A stretch of DNA of 64,000 nucleotides from an uncultured Desulfovibrio sp. (GTDB lineage: Bacteria > Desulfobacterota > Desulfovibrionia > Desulfovibrionales > Desulfovibrionaceae). The DNA lies in contig CAJXRQ010000009.1 of NCBI GenBank assembly GCA_913060505.1, positions 46,396 to 110,395 on the forward strand. The letters are read 5' to 3'. The position numbers and the translations under genes were made by a program. A model generated the notes under the pieces. It had not been told where the DNA came from and made no database searches. It worked only from the letters and a program-made list of their open reading frames with translations. Below are positions 52,081 through 60,766 of this stretch, one piece after another (the first letter of the stretch is position 1; the number at the start of each line of letters is the position of its first letter).

Positions 52081-52455
52081 AAACTTACGTACGACTTCCG
52101 ACCTTCTCCCAGTGAGACCAACCAGCCTTCCGGCAACCTGTCCTGTCTTGCAGATCACCTATTCGAAATGAGACGATTTCGAATCCCGAAGCACCGCAAT
52201 TCCAAGGATCAGCTTCTTCCGTAGCCATTGGTCGGCTCCCTCCAAAAGATTCCCTCCTCAGCCTCATTCACAAAAACATTCGATCAAGCGATTGACAGAG
52301 TAAGTTCACCCGTATAAAGTTTGGTTAAACAAACAAGCGTAGGCTTGGTTGAAAAAGCCTGACTTGAATGTGCTCATGCTGCCCCTCTTGCCACAGCAAG
52401 AAGTCACAGGCACGTTGCAATCACATATAACGACTCTCCCGGAAGGTAACCGTTG
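52081..52455. other. Leader of the ECF/hut operon
   Basis: About 375 bases without a gene. It includes a candidate promoter at 52292 and a small hairpin around AGGCTTGGTTGAAAAAGCCT near 52340-52360. A regulatory RNA is possible but I recognise no riboswitch class. Confidence 0.5.
52292..52318 (+). promoter_or_regulatory. Candidate sigma-70 promoter for the ECF/hut operon
   Basis: TTGACA (52292-52297) and TATAAA (52313-52318) with a 15-base spacer, about 140 bases before the ECF S-component gene. The spacer is short by one or two bases. Confidence 0.45.
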
Positions 52456-53058
52456 ATGTACCGAATGGAACCAGGAAACCCGCCCAGGATCATCCCGGAT
52501 GATCAGGCTTCGCTCCCCAAACGCAAATCCCGGCACTGGCCGGTCCGAGAACTGATCGTCATCGGAATATTCGCTGCGGTCGTCAAAGTTGCCAGCCTGG
52601 TCATAGCCCTGATCGGAGGCGGCATGAACCCGCTGACGTTGCTGGCTAAAAACGCTGTCTTCACCAGCCTGCTGGTGGTATTGCTGCACAAGGTTCCACG
52701 ACTCGGAACGTTGACGCTGTTCATCGGAGTTTCGGCCATTGTTTCTCTTTTGCTGATGGGAAGCGGAGCCATACTTCTTCCGGTTTCTCTTGTTGCAGCC
52801 CTGCTTTCCGAACTGGTCATCCTGCTTGCCGGAGGCTACCGCCGCACAATTGGAATCATGATGGGCGTTGCCGTGTACGATTTATCCAGCAAAGGACTTT
52901 CTCTCGGCCTTTCATGGCTTGTGATGCGCGAGCAATCAGCCCTGCTGATAACCATCAGCATTATGGTGGCCATAGGCTACATCGGGGCATTGATAGGACT
53001 CGGAAGCGGACACCTCTTTGTCAAGGAATTGCGGCATGCAGGCATCGTTCATCAGTAA
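52456..53058 (+). CDS. ECF transporter substrate-capture (S) component, MptD/Trep_Strep-like
   Basis: A 200-residue membrane protein with a polar N-terminus (about 28 residues) and about six helices (ELIVIGIFAAVVKVASLVIALIG; LTLFIGVSAIVSLLLMGSGAI; LVAALLSELVILLAGGY). The size and the helix pattern fit an S component of the MptD/Trep_Strep type. GGAAGG lies nine bases before the ATG. It is followed by T and ATPase genes, so a complete ECF importer is encoded. The ligand is unknown; the adjacent HutX and HutW genes suggest heme or a porphyrin. Confidence 0.82.
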   Translation: MYRMEPGNPPRIIPDDQASLPKRKSRHWPVRELIVIGIFAAVVKVASLVIALIGGGMNPLTLLAKNAVFTSLLVVLLHKVPRLGTLTLFIGVSAIVSLLLMGSGAILLPVSLVAALLSELVILLAGGYRRTIGIMMGVAVYDLSSKGLSLGLSWLVMREQSALLITISIMVAIGYIGALIGLGSGHLFVKELRHAGIVHQ

Positions 53059-53812
53059 TACAAACCCTCCGGGCAGTTTCCCGGCCACACTGGATGTACG
53101 TACCAAACTTTTTCTGTGCGTGCTGTCTTCCCTCTCGGCCATCATATTGAGTTCACCTCTGGCGCTGGCGCCGCTCCTGGCCGTAAGCGCGCTCTATGCC
53201 CTGTCTTCAAAAAACATAAAAAAAATCCTCATTGCCTATGTGGTAATTTTTCTCATGCTCGGCGTATCGACGATCTTCATCGTGCTCCTGCGCCTTGTTT
53301 GCCCGGAACTTGCGGCAATGGAATTCAGAAACTTCCTTACACCGTTTCTCCGTATCATCCTCATGCTCAACGTGGTTCTTGGGCTGGCCCTGAGTTCACG
53401 TGTCCAATCATTGCTGATGGCGTTGAAATCCCTTCGATTGCCCAGCCTTATTTATATTCCGACCTCAGTCATGATCCGGTTCATTCCGACCTTCCTCAAC
53501 GATGCGAAGCAAGTCCTGCAAGCCCTGAAAATTCGTGGTTACCCACTGACTCCGCGAACAATGTTCATGCACCCGTTGCACAGCTTGCGCGTCCTTTTCG
53601 TGCCACTGGTTTTCCGCGCCCTTCGCTCATCGGATGACCTTGCCATGGCTGCCGAGCTCAAGGGTGTCGGGCTTTCGAATTCCATTGTCCCATATCGACA
53701 ACAGACACTCCAATCCCGGGATCTGGCTGTATCTGCCTTCGCCGTACTGCTGGCGACAGCAAGCTTCACCATACAGGCCTATCACGGCGGATTTTCAATG
53801 GGCATGCACTAG
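53036..53812 (+). CDS. ECF transporter T component (EcfT/CbiQ-like)
   Basis: A 258-residue membrane protein starting MQASFISNTNPPGSF inside the end of the S gene (23-base overlap, AAGGA upstream). The N-terminus (ATLDVRTKLFLCVLSSLS) is the classical CbiQ D-x-R-x-K pattern. The cytoplasmic coupling helices with the A-R-G type motifs are present: LQALKIRGYPL and DLAMAAELKGVGL. It scaffolds S component and ATPases. Confidence 0.88.
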   Translation: MQASFISNTNPPGSFPATLDVRTKLFLCVLSSLSAIILSSPLALAPLLAVSALYALSSKNIKKILIAYVVIFLMLGVSTIFIVLLRLVCPELAAMEFRNFLTPFLRIILMLNVVLGLALSSRVQSLLMALKSLRLPSLIYIPTSVMIRFIPTFLNDAKQVLQALKIRGYPLTPRTMFMHPLHSLRVLFVPLVFRALRSSDDLAMAAELKGVGLSNSIVPYRQQTLQSRDLAVSAFAVLLATASFTIQAYHGGFSMGMH

Positions 53813-53837
53813 GCCGCTCGCCAAAGGACTCTTCATC

Positions 53838-55343
53838 ATGATTCGATTGCAAGATGCATCATTCTCCTACCCGTTTCATTCCGAGCCGGCGGTAAAGGGA
53901 GCCAACCTCACAGTGGCCCCCGGAGAAATCGTTCTGCTTACAGGGCCTAGCGGGTGCGGCAAATCCACTATGGTTCGCATGATCAACGGATTGGGCCTGC
54001 ACCATTTCCGGGGAAATCTGTCCGGACAGGTAACCGTTGGCGGCCGTCAGGTGAGCGAGCTGGAAGCAGCAGACATTTCAACGTTGGTGGGAACACTGTT
54101 TCAGGACCCGGAATCCCAATTCTTTGCTCTGGACGTATGTGATGAAATCGCCATGGGCCACGAGTGGCGGCAGACCCCTCCCCGGGAAACGGAACGACGC
54201 ATCCAACACGTCGCAGATGAGTTCGGCCTGAATCCCATTCTGGACAGATCCATTCTCACTCTTTCGGAAGGGCAAAAGCAGAAAGTGGCCCTCGCTTCCA
54301 TCATGTCCCTTGGTCCCCGTGCGTTGATTCTTGACGAACCCACGGCCAATCTGGATCCGGAGTCAACGGAGGCGTTGGCAAAAACCCTTTCCGCACTCAA
54401 AGCCAAAGGGGTTGCCATTCTGATAGTGGATCACCGACTCTACTGGTTGCGGGGTCTTGCGGACAAGGTCGCAGTCATGGACAAAGGGCAAATCGTCGCC
54501 CAAGGACCTTTTGAACTGGTTGATGACGCTTCCCTGCGCAGAAGATACGGACTTCGCAAAAGCCATGTAGTTGACCCGCGCCCGGAGCTGCTGCCTCCGG
54601 AGCTTACCAACGGTCACACCATCAGTCTTTGCAACCTGACGTATGCCCACGGCCGTCAGGAACCCATTTTTTCGAATGTCAGCATGGACCTTCCCATGGG
54701 TCAAGTTATCGGCCTGTTAGGCGCCAATGGCGTGGGAAAGACCACATTGGCCATGCTGCTGACCGGATTGAACAAGGCCGAGAAAGGATATCTGGTTATT
54801 GACGGGCAGAAACGCAAACCTTCGGAGTTGCTCAACAGGGCCAGTGTCATTCTTCAAAACACGGACCACCAGCTCCACATGAAAACCGTTCTGGACGAAA
54901 TCATCGCATCCTTGCCCCGCGAAAAAAAGCCGGATCAAAAAAGACATGCCCTGACCCTGCTCGCCAAATACAACATCGCCCATCTCGCACAACGGCACCC
55001 CCAATCCCTGTCCGGCGGAGAAAAACAACGTCTGGTCATCGCATGCGGCGAAGCCAAAGATCCGGATGTACTTATTTTGGACGAACCCAGCAGCGGTCTG
55101 GATGGAGCCAACATGCAGCTCATTGCCGACTGCGCCCGGGAATTCGCCCAGCGCGGCGCCTGCGTTCTGCTCATCAGCCATGATCTTGAGCTTCTGGGTA
55201 CCGCATGCTGGTGCGCGCTCACGCTTCCCCTGAAAACAACAACCCACAAGGAGTTTCCACATGACAACAAAACCGCCGCGGAATATCATCCGCGAAAGGA
55301 TAGCCGAAAATCCCAGCACCATGACCGATGCCCTGGCTCGTGA
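53838..55343 (+). CDS. ECF transporter double ATPase (fused EcfA1-EcfA2)
   Basis: A 501-residue protein with two ABC domains. Domain 1: Walker A GPSGCGKSTM, FQDPESQFFALDV, a non-standard signature LSEGQKQKVALAS and Walker B ALILDEPTANLD. Domain 2 from about residue 255: Walker A GANGVGKTTL, signature LSGGEKQRLVIACG and Walker B VLILDEPSSGLD. Standard ECF modules use two separate or fused ATPases like this one. The last 27 codons overlap hutX by 83 bases in another frame, which is long and may reflect a frameshift that extended the C-terminus. Confidence 0.9.
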   Translation: MIRLQDASFSYPFHSEPAVKGANLTVAPGEIVLLTGPSGCGKSTMVRMINGLGLHHFRGNLSGQVTVGGRQVSELEAADISTLVGTLFQDPESQFFALDVCDEIAMGHEWRQTPPRETERRIQHVADEFGLNPILDRSILTLSEGQKQKVALASIMSLGPRALILDEPTANLDPESTEALAKTLSALKAKGVAILIVDHRLYWLRGLADKVAVMDKGQIVAQGPFELVDDASLRRRYGLRKSHVVDPRPELLPPELTNGHTISLCNLTYAHGRQEPIFSNVSMDLPMGQVIGLLGANGVGKTTLAMLLTGLNKAEKGYLVIDGQKRKPSELLNRASVILQNTDHQLHMKTVLDEIIASLPREKKPDQKRHALTLLAKYNIAHLAQRHPQSLSGGEKQRLVIACGEAKDPDVLILDEPSSGLDGANMQLIADCAREFAQRGACVLLISHDLELLGTACWCALTLPLKTTTHKEFPHDNKTAAEYHPRKDSRKSQHHDRCPGS

Positions 55344-55782
55344 GCTGGGCTTAAGTGAAGCCGAAGTCATTCGCGCCCTCCCAAATGAAATGCGGGTTGA
55401 AGCTCCGACCAGCGACTTTGAGACCATATGGCAGGACATGACGAACTGGGAAAAAGTCACGTTCATCGTCCGCAATGCGGGAGCCGTGGTAGAAATATCA
55501 GGAACATTGCCGGGTGGCAGTTTTGCACACGGCATGTTCAACCTCATGGACCGCAGCAATCCTCTGCGGGGACATTTGATGACGGACAGGCTCGGCTCGA
55601 TCTTTCTGGTCTCCAAGCCCTTCTTCAAGTTGGAAAGTCACAGCGTGCAGTTCTTCGACACTGAAGGAGAACCCATGTTTGCCGTTTATGCCGGGCGGGA
55701 TGAAAAACGCACCCTGCTGACTTCTGTAGTGGAAGGATTCACAGCCATGCGTTCCCGATATGAACAACAGGAGGGATGCTAA
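55261..55782 (+). CDS. hutX: HutX-type cytosolic heme carrier
   Basis: A 173-residue protein of the HutX/HuvX heme-utilisation family: IIRERIAENPSTMTDALARELGLSEAEVIRALP, IWQDMTNWEKVTFIVRNAGAVVEISGTLPGG, GHLMTDRLGSIFLVSKPFFKLESHSVQFFDTEGEPMFAVYAG. HutX binds imported heme and hands it to a degrading enzyme. The ATG begins within the ECF ATPase gene, preceded by AAGGAG. Its neighbours, a flavodoxin, a split-barrel flavoprotein and HutW, match known heme-degradation loci. Confidence 0.9.
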   Translation: MTTKPPRNIIRERIAENPSTMTDALARELGLSEAEVIRALPNEMRVEAPTSDFETIWQDMTNWEKVTFIVRNAGAVVEISGTLPGGSFAHGMFNLMDRSNPLRGHLMTDRLGSIFLVSKPFFKLESHSVQFFDTEGEPMFAVYAGRDEKRTLLTSVVEGFTAMRSRYEQQEGC

Positions 55783-56288
55783 TGTCTCTGCTCGTGGTCT
55801 ATTCCAGCCGCACCGGCAATACACGCAAAATAGCTGAAGCCGCTCAGGAGGTTCTTCCGGACGACGTCGTTCTGGTTCCGGTGGCAGAAGCCCCCGCGCC
55901 CAATGGACATGACGCCGTGGCCGTAGGCTATTGGGTGGACCGAGGCCGGCCCGACCCCAAGGCCCTGAAGTACATGGAGAGCCTGAACGGAGCAAAAGTC
56001 GCCGCGTTCGGCACGTTGGGGGCCGACCCGAACTCCCCACATGCAGAGGATGTGTTGAAGCACACGGAAGAATTGCTCCAGAACAATGAATTATTGGGCC
56101 AGTTTCTGTGTCAGGGCAAAGTTGATCCCGCCGTGGTTGAAACCATGAAACGCTCGGGGCGCCACCCAATGACTCCTGAAAGAATGGATAACCTCAGGGA
56201 AGCGTCGAAACATCCCGATAATACTGACCTGAAAAATGCGCGTGACTTTTTCAGGGACGTGTTCGAAAAGATTTCCGGGGGAAAATAA
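55782..56288 (+). CDS. Flavodoxin of the heme cluster
   Basis: A 168-residue flavodoxin-family protein with the FMN loop YSSRTGNTRKIAEA and a later GTLGADPNSPHA segment. The start at 55782 overlaps the hutX stop (TAATG) and has AGGAGGG seven bases upstream. In anaerobic heme degradation, radical-SAM HutW-type enzymes need a low-potential electron donor, and flavodoxins serve this elsewhere, so it is likely the electron donor here. That link is inferred from the operon. Confidence 0.88.
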   Translation: MSLLVVYSSRTGNTRKIAEAAQEVLPDDVVLVPVAEAPAPNGHDAVAVGYWVDRGRPDPKALKYMESLNGAKVAAFGTLGADPNSPHAEDVLKHTEELLQNNELLGQFLCQGKVDPAVVETMKRSGRHPMTPERMDNLREASKHPDNTDLKNARDFFRDVFEKISGGK

Positions 56289-56289
56289 A

Positions 56290-56766
56290 ATGAGAGCCAT
56301 GACACAGGAAGAAATGGAGCGGCTTGTCGGCCTGTCGGAATGGGCAACCATCTGCGTATCTGGGCCGGACGGAACCCCTTACGCTATCGAGGCCACCCCG
56401 TTTCGGCTGGAAGAAGACATCTGTTTCATGATCAACCCTCGCGGCGGCGTATATCGTTGCATCCAATCCAACCCCAAGGTGCTGGTCAAATTCACCAAAA
56501 CCCAGTCAGGACTGGGCCATTGGGCTGGCGTTTCCTGCCATGGGCAGGGCCGGTTTGACCCCAATATCGAGGCTTTGCGACGAGGGTGGAAAAAATTAGG
56601 CAAAATCATGAACGAGGATTATTCAAAGGTGGCCTCGGTCCTCAACAAACCGACTCGTTCCCCACTGTTCCGGGTGCGCGTGGAGTCCGTTACGGGACGA
56701 TGCAGTGCGGTCTCAGGAGAACCCTGCACCCTGATAGGAGCTTCCGCACCCATTACCGGGAAATAG
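56290..56766 (+). CDS. Pyridoxamine-oxidase-like flavin split-barrel protein
   Basis: A 158-residue protein of the PNPOx-like split-barrel family: RLVGLSEWATICVSGPDGTPYAIEATPFRLEEDICFMINPRGGVYRCIQSNPKVLVKFT. It lies one base after the flavodoxin gene. Family members bind FMN or heme; some in heme loci reduce or hold heme-breakdown products. The sequence is not HutZ itself. A role in handling the porphyrin product is a reasonable guess from position. Confidence 0.8.
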   Translation: MRAMTQEEMERLVGLSEWATICVSGPDGTPYAIEATPFRLEEDICFMINPRGGVYRCIQSNPKVLVKFTKTQSGLGHWAGVSCHGQGRFDPNIEALRRGWKKLGKIMNEDYSKVASVLNKPTRSPLFRVRVESVTGRCSAVSGEPCTLIGASAPITGK

Positions 56767-56920
56767 CGCTTTACCGAACTGCCGAAAAACTACAATAATA
56801 CCGTAAACAAAAGCGGCCTTCCATAACCTTGCCGGCATACGCCAATGCAACGTCATGGAGGACCGCTTTTCCAGCAAAGCCGTACATACCGCAATTCGTA
56901 TCCAGCCGGAAAGGGCCGGT

Positions 56921-57436
56921 TTATCGCTTTTTTTGCTCCCGCTTGGAGCCGAGTACTTCGACAATGGTGGAGCGGGTATGGCTTTTCTTCAGTAAATTTT
57001 CCTGTTCGTACACTTCCAGCCAATCCGACCAGAACTCGGGGCAGCTTTTAAGAAACAGAATAAATTCCCCAAGCCGCTTGACGATATCATCGGAAACAAC
57101 ATGTTCAAGAGCACAGGCAGTAGTGTCCGCTGTTTCCGGGTCCAGACACAAAACCTTTTCCAGAAACGCCAAAAAGACAAAATGACGGTGGGCAATGGTC
57201 CGGCCGACATCCCTGCCCTTTTCGGTCAGGTAGATGAGGCTATAGGGAGAGTATTCCACATAGCCCATGTTCTTTAAAGCCTTCAACGCTCCGGTGACCG
57301 TTGAACGGGAAACCTGGGCGGCTTCGGCGATGGAACTCGCCCGCGCGGCACCATCGCGAGTCTCAAGACGAAAAATGGTCTCAAGATAATTTTCCTGCAC
57401 GGGAGTAAGCTGCTGCTCTTCTTTCTGCTCTGGCAT
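56921..57436 (-). CDS. DtxR/MntR-family metal-dependent regulator
   Basis: A 171-residue regulator. The HTH domain reads PVQENYLETIFRLETRDGAARASSIAEAAQVSRSTVTGALKALKNMGYVEY, followed by the metal-binding/dimer domain (RHFVFLAFLEKVLCLDPETADTTACALEHVVSDDIVKRL) with the E-H-H ligands of DtxR proteins. The sequence after about residue 140 is short and polar with no SH3-like domain. It is divergent from hutW with 242 bases between and would repress iron/heme genes when metal is plentiful. It is convergent with the heme operon across 154 bases. Confidence 0.92.
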   Translation of the reverse strand: MPEQKEEQQLTPVQENYLETIFRLETRDGAARASSIAEAAQVSRSTVTGALKALKNMGYVEYSPYSLIYLTEKGRDVGRTIAHRHFVFLAFLEKVLCLDPETADTTACALEHVVSDDIVKRLGEFILFLKSCPEFWSDWLEVYEQENLLKKSHTRSTIVEVLGSKREQKKR

Positions 57437-57678
57437 ATGACACTCCTTTCAAACAATATTCGTCTAGCCGTACTTTATACAAACTTATCGCTCATGCCAA
57501 TGATAATATTAAATAATATTCTTAAAAAAGATAATGTTGGCAGCAATGTTAAATATGAAACATCAGGCATTTCTTCGCTTGACACGAAAGTTTCGATTCA
57601 ATACAACTTCACAGAGTTTGGGTGATAAAACTTTATACGTTGTTAAAAACTTTGATTGTGAAACCAAACAAAGAGTAC
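57437..57678. promoter_or_regulatory. AT-rich divergent regulatory region between DtxR-type regulator and hutW
   Basis: Contains AATATTAAATAATATT (about 57507-57522), a perfect inverted repeat, and TTATC...GATAA nearby (about 57486-57508). Both resemble metal-regulator operators in composition. Promoters for both genes must be here, but I cannot place them with confidence. Confidence 0.45.
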
Positions 57679-59244
57679 ATGCAAATGGACCATCCGACAT
57701 CTCTCCAGACCTATTCGGGCACCAAGAAAACGGCCGGCCATGAGCAGAAAATGCCCGTGGGCCATCCGCACGAATCAATTGAATTCGCCATGGAACATCA
57801 TATGAGGTCCGAATCAAACGGCATGCCGCATCACAAGGCGAGTGGCAGCATGTTCACCCCCGGAAAGGGCATTATGCCGCATAAGGTTGAGGCAAATGAT
57901 CCTGAACGCTTTTTTGCCAAAGAAAATGATGATCCGCTAGGCAAGGCATTCGAGGGTAAAATTGCCGTTCATCCGGGCATGGGTGGCATCCCCATTATGC
58001 CGAACGAAAAAGAAGTCCAGCTGGAAAAACTGGCCGAAACAGCGTGCAACGGCAGGAAACTGGCATACATTCATGTTCCTTTTTGTGAAACACATTGCCT
58101 TTATTGCAGCTTTTACCAGAACGCATACCGCAATGAAGCGGGAACGGCATACACGGACATTCTCATCAAGGAACTTGCATTATGGAAAGACAAGGCCGCA
58201 CAAAACGGTGATCCGATCCACGCCGTCTATTTGGGTGGAGGGACTCCTTCAGCCCTGACACCCAAAGATCTTGGCCGACTGTTGCAGGCAGTCAGAACAT
58301 ACCTGCCGCTTGCAAACGATTGTGAAATCACCCTGGAGGGCAGGACGGCCAATCTTACCCCGGAACGCATTGAAGTGGTACTGGAAAACGGCGTAAACAG
58401 ATTCTCCCTGGGTGTGCAAAGCTTTGATACGAGTATCCGTCGCACCATGGGGCGTACCCTTGACAGCGAAGGGCTCTTCGAAAAAATCAAATTGCTGCAA
58501 TCATACAAACAGGCAAGCGTTGTTATCGACCTCATCTACGGACTTCCGGACCAGTCAATGGATGTATGGCAGGAAGACCTCCGGGCTGCGCGTACGCTCG
58601 GGCTGGACGGTCTGGATTGCTATCAGTTGGGAGTCCACAAAGGCTCTCCGCTGGACAAGGCCATCGCCAAGGGAAAAATATCTCCCGCAGCCGACGCCCC
58701 GCAAATGGGCAGAATGTTCGCATCTTCGGTTCAGACTCTGGAGTCCGCCTTTTACCGCCGGTTGTCGATCAACCACTGGGGACGCACTCCGAGAGAACGC
58801 AACATATACAACCATTATACCCGCGGCAATTCATCCTGTCTGGGATTTGGTCCGGGTGCAGGTGGCAACCTGAACGGTTATATGACTTACAATTTCCGAG
58901 ATTACCAACGGTGGAGCGAAGTCGTGGGGTCGGGAGCAAAGCCTGTCGGGATGTTGCTCGCACCTCCTCCACGCGCGGCTCTGAGAAATGCGCTCACTGA
59001 AAGCCTTGAACAGGGCTACCTGGATATTCCTTCGCTTGAAGCTGTTTGCAAACGGCAGGAATATGATGGACTGGAGGAAAAGGGCAAGCTGCAAACGCTG
59101 GTTTCACCGCTTCTTGGGCAATGGTGGAAATGCGGACTTCTGGAACCAAGTGACGAATCTTTTGTTCTTACCGTTGCCGGTCAGTACTGGTACGTGAACC
59201 TGACCCAGCTGCTGATTGAATACATCGACGAGCGCCTGGCATAG
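57679..59244 (+). CDS. hutW: HutW/ChuW-type anaerobic heme-degrading radical SAM enzyme
   Basis: A 521-residue radical-SAM protein. The cluster motif is CETHCLYCSF (C136, C140, C143), followed by LGGGTPSALTP, ITLEGRTANLTPERI, RFSLGVQSFDTSIRR and VVIDLIYGLPDQ, the HemN-like set seen in ChuW and HutW. These enzymes open heme without oxygen, releasing iron and a linear tetrapyrrole. A histidine- and methionine-rich extension of about 110 residues precedes the core (HPHESIEFAMEHHMRSE), possibly heme-binding. Start 57679 is the first ATG with reasonable context; the open frame extends 19 codons further. It is divergent from the DtxR-type regulator. Confidence 0.9.
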   Translation: MQMDHPTSLQTYSGTKKTAGHEQKMPVGHPHESIEFAMEHHMRSESNGMPHHKASGSMFTPGKGIMPHKVEANDPERFFAKENDDPLGKAFEGKIAVHPGMGGIPIMPNEKEVQLEKLAETACNGRKLAYIHVPFCETHCLYCSFYQNAYRNEAGTAYTDILIKELALWKDKAAQNGDPIHAVYLGGGTPSALTPKDLGRLLQAVRTYLPLANDCEITLEGRTANLTPERIEVVLENGVNRFSLGVQSFDTSIRRTMGRTLDSEGLFEKIKLLQSYKQASVVIDLIYGLPDQSMDVWQEDLRAARTLGLDGLDCYQLGVHKGSPLDKAIAKGKISPAADAPQMGRMFASSVQTLESAFYRRLSINHWGRTPRERNIYNHYTRGNSSCLGFGPGAGGNLNGYMTYNFRDYQRWSEVVGSGAKPVGMLLAPPPRAALRNALTESLEQGYLDIPSLEAVCKRQEYDGLEEKGKLQTLVSPLLGQWWKCGLLEPSDESFVLTVAGQYWYVNLTQLLIEYIDERLA

Positions 59245-59280
59245 GGAAATCGTTTGACTATGCACATCCCCTTGCTTGAC

Positions 59281-60387
59281 AGAAGTGGGTCCAGAAAACT
59301 GGCTCACAGTTTAAGGTGGACGTATGAAAGCCAAAAATCAAAAGAGCCAACAAAGCGATGAAGCGCACATCAAGGAGCTTCACGCCAAGATCGGACAGCT
59401 CACAATCGAGAAGGTTTTTTTGCAACAAGCCTTCGCCAAAATCTGAGCTGTGGACGAAGGCGTGAAGTCGTCGACAAAGAGCATCCACAACTCAGCGTCC
59501 GGCAACAATGCAGAATCCTCAAGCTGCAACGCTCGACATATTACTATCAGCCAATCGGCGAGTCTCCGTACAACTTGGAGCTGGTGAAACGCATCGACGA
59601 GTTGTTCATGGAACTACCGTTCTTCGGCTCACGTCAGATGCGCAACATCCTGCGAGATGAAGGGCATTGGGTTGGTCGTGGCCGTGTGCGTCGACTTGTG
59701 CGCAAAATGGGCTTGATGGCTATTTATCAAAAGTCGAGCACAAGCTATCCCCACCCGCAGCGCAAGACGTATCCGTATTTGTTGCGAAACATGAAAATTA
59801 CAAAGCCGAATCAAGTCTGGTGTACCGGCATCCCGTTCATTCTAATGAAACGAGGCTTCTTGTATCTCGTGGCGATCATGGATTGGCATAGCCGTGCGGT
59901 CTTATCATGGCGTTTATCGAATACGATGGATGCCGATTTTTGCGTTTCGGCTTTGGAAGATGCAATCAGCCGCTATGGAGTACCTGAGAGATTCAATACG
60001 GATCAAGGTAGTCAGTTTACCAGCGATGAGTCCACAAAGACTCTACGGGATGCGGACATCCGTATTTCAATGGATGGTCGAGTACGCTGGATGGATAACG
60101 TCATGATCGAACGGCTCTGGAAGTCGTTGAAATATGAATGTGTTTACTTGAGAGAATTAGAGACAGGAAGTCAGTTGCGGAGTGCTTTGGCCTGGTGGTT
60201 TAACTTCTACAACAATCGGTGTCCTCATAAGACCTTTGACGGATGCAAGCCGATGGAGATATCTCAAGCGAGACCCAACCCAGAGGGAGTACCCCCTCTG
60301 GGTTGGCCCCGCCAAGCAGCGTAGCCCGTAAAACTGTCTACCTTAAAAAACGCTGCTCAGTGGTCCAACAAAGTGGCCCCCACTTCT
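59281..60387 (+). mobile_element. IS3-family element, defective
   Basis: The left end starts AGAAGTGGGTCC at 59281, the right end reads the same from the outside (AGAAGTGGG on the minus strand, ending 60387). The internal part has an orfA shortened by a deletion of the HTH region (MKAKNQKSQQSDEAHIKEL) and an orfB with a lost catalytic aspartate. The ends and proteins match the truncated copy in element 1. It interrupts an aminotransferase gene. Confidence 0.82.
59441..60324 (+). pseudogene. IS3-family orfB transposase, catalytically damaged
   Basis: Reads REVVDKEHPQLSVRQQCRIL, then the helical middle and the integrase core through FNTDQGSQFTS and ERLWKSLKYECVYL to the C-terminal FNFYNNRCPHKTFDG. 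The second aspartate (NTDQG) and the glutamate (ERLWKSLK) are in place. The first aspartate region reads WCTGIPFILM where the other copy has [10 protein letters not shown], so the DDE triad is broken. There is no start codon; like other IS3 elements it would be made by -1 frameshifting from orfA. Confidence 0.82.
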
Positions 60388-60761
60388 CTGTCCTCAAAGA
60401 CGGTTTCAATACTCTGGTTGCTGATCTCGGTCTGGCCGACTTTTTCCAGTGCATCGGCTACCCCTGCCGCACCATCGTGACCTTCGACGGCCAGGGGAAG
60501 TACCACGACCTCGACATGAAATCCTTCATGCAGCAGGAGTTACTGCGTGAGGGTATCCTCTGGACCGCCTATCATGCCCTGTCCTGGTCCCATAAGCGTG
60601 AAGACATCGATTTTACTCTCAACGCCTACGAAGTCGCCCTGAAAAAATTCAAGGCCGTCCATGAGAAGGGACTGGACCTTCGCTCACAGATTGAAGGAAC
60701 GCCTGTTCGTCCGGTCTTCCGCAAGGTCGCGGACTTCAATTCCTACTCCCGCAAGAAGTAG
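60388..60761 (+). pseudogene. Class III aminotransferase (glutamate-1-semialdehyde aminotransferase-like), C-terminal remnant
   Basis: The last 124 codons of a PLP enzyme: LADFFQCIGYPCRTIVTFDG, LREGILWTAYHALSWSHKREDIDFTLNAYEVALKKF. This fits the C-terminal domain of HemL-like aminotransferases of surface-sugar loci. The N-terminal two-thirds, including the PLP lysine, are absent and no other part is seen on the far side of the IS3 element. The next gene begins five bases later, so both were once one operon. Confidence 0.82.
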
Positions 60762-60766
60762 TCACC

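Noticed and set aside
57625..57665. ATAAAACTTTATA and TTAAAAACTTTG near the start of hutW, resembling TnsB-type sites
   Set aside because: The match to TTAACAACTTTATT is partial, no CCCACA or TGTGGG terminus and no TCTTC follow; likely chance in AT-rich DNA.
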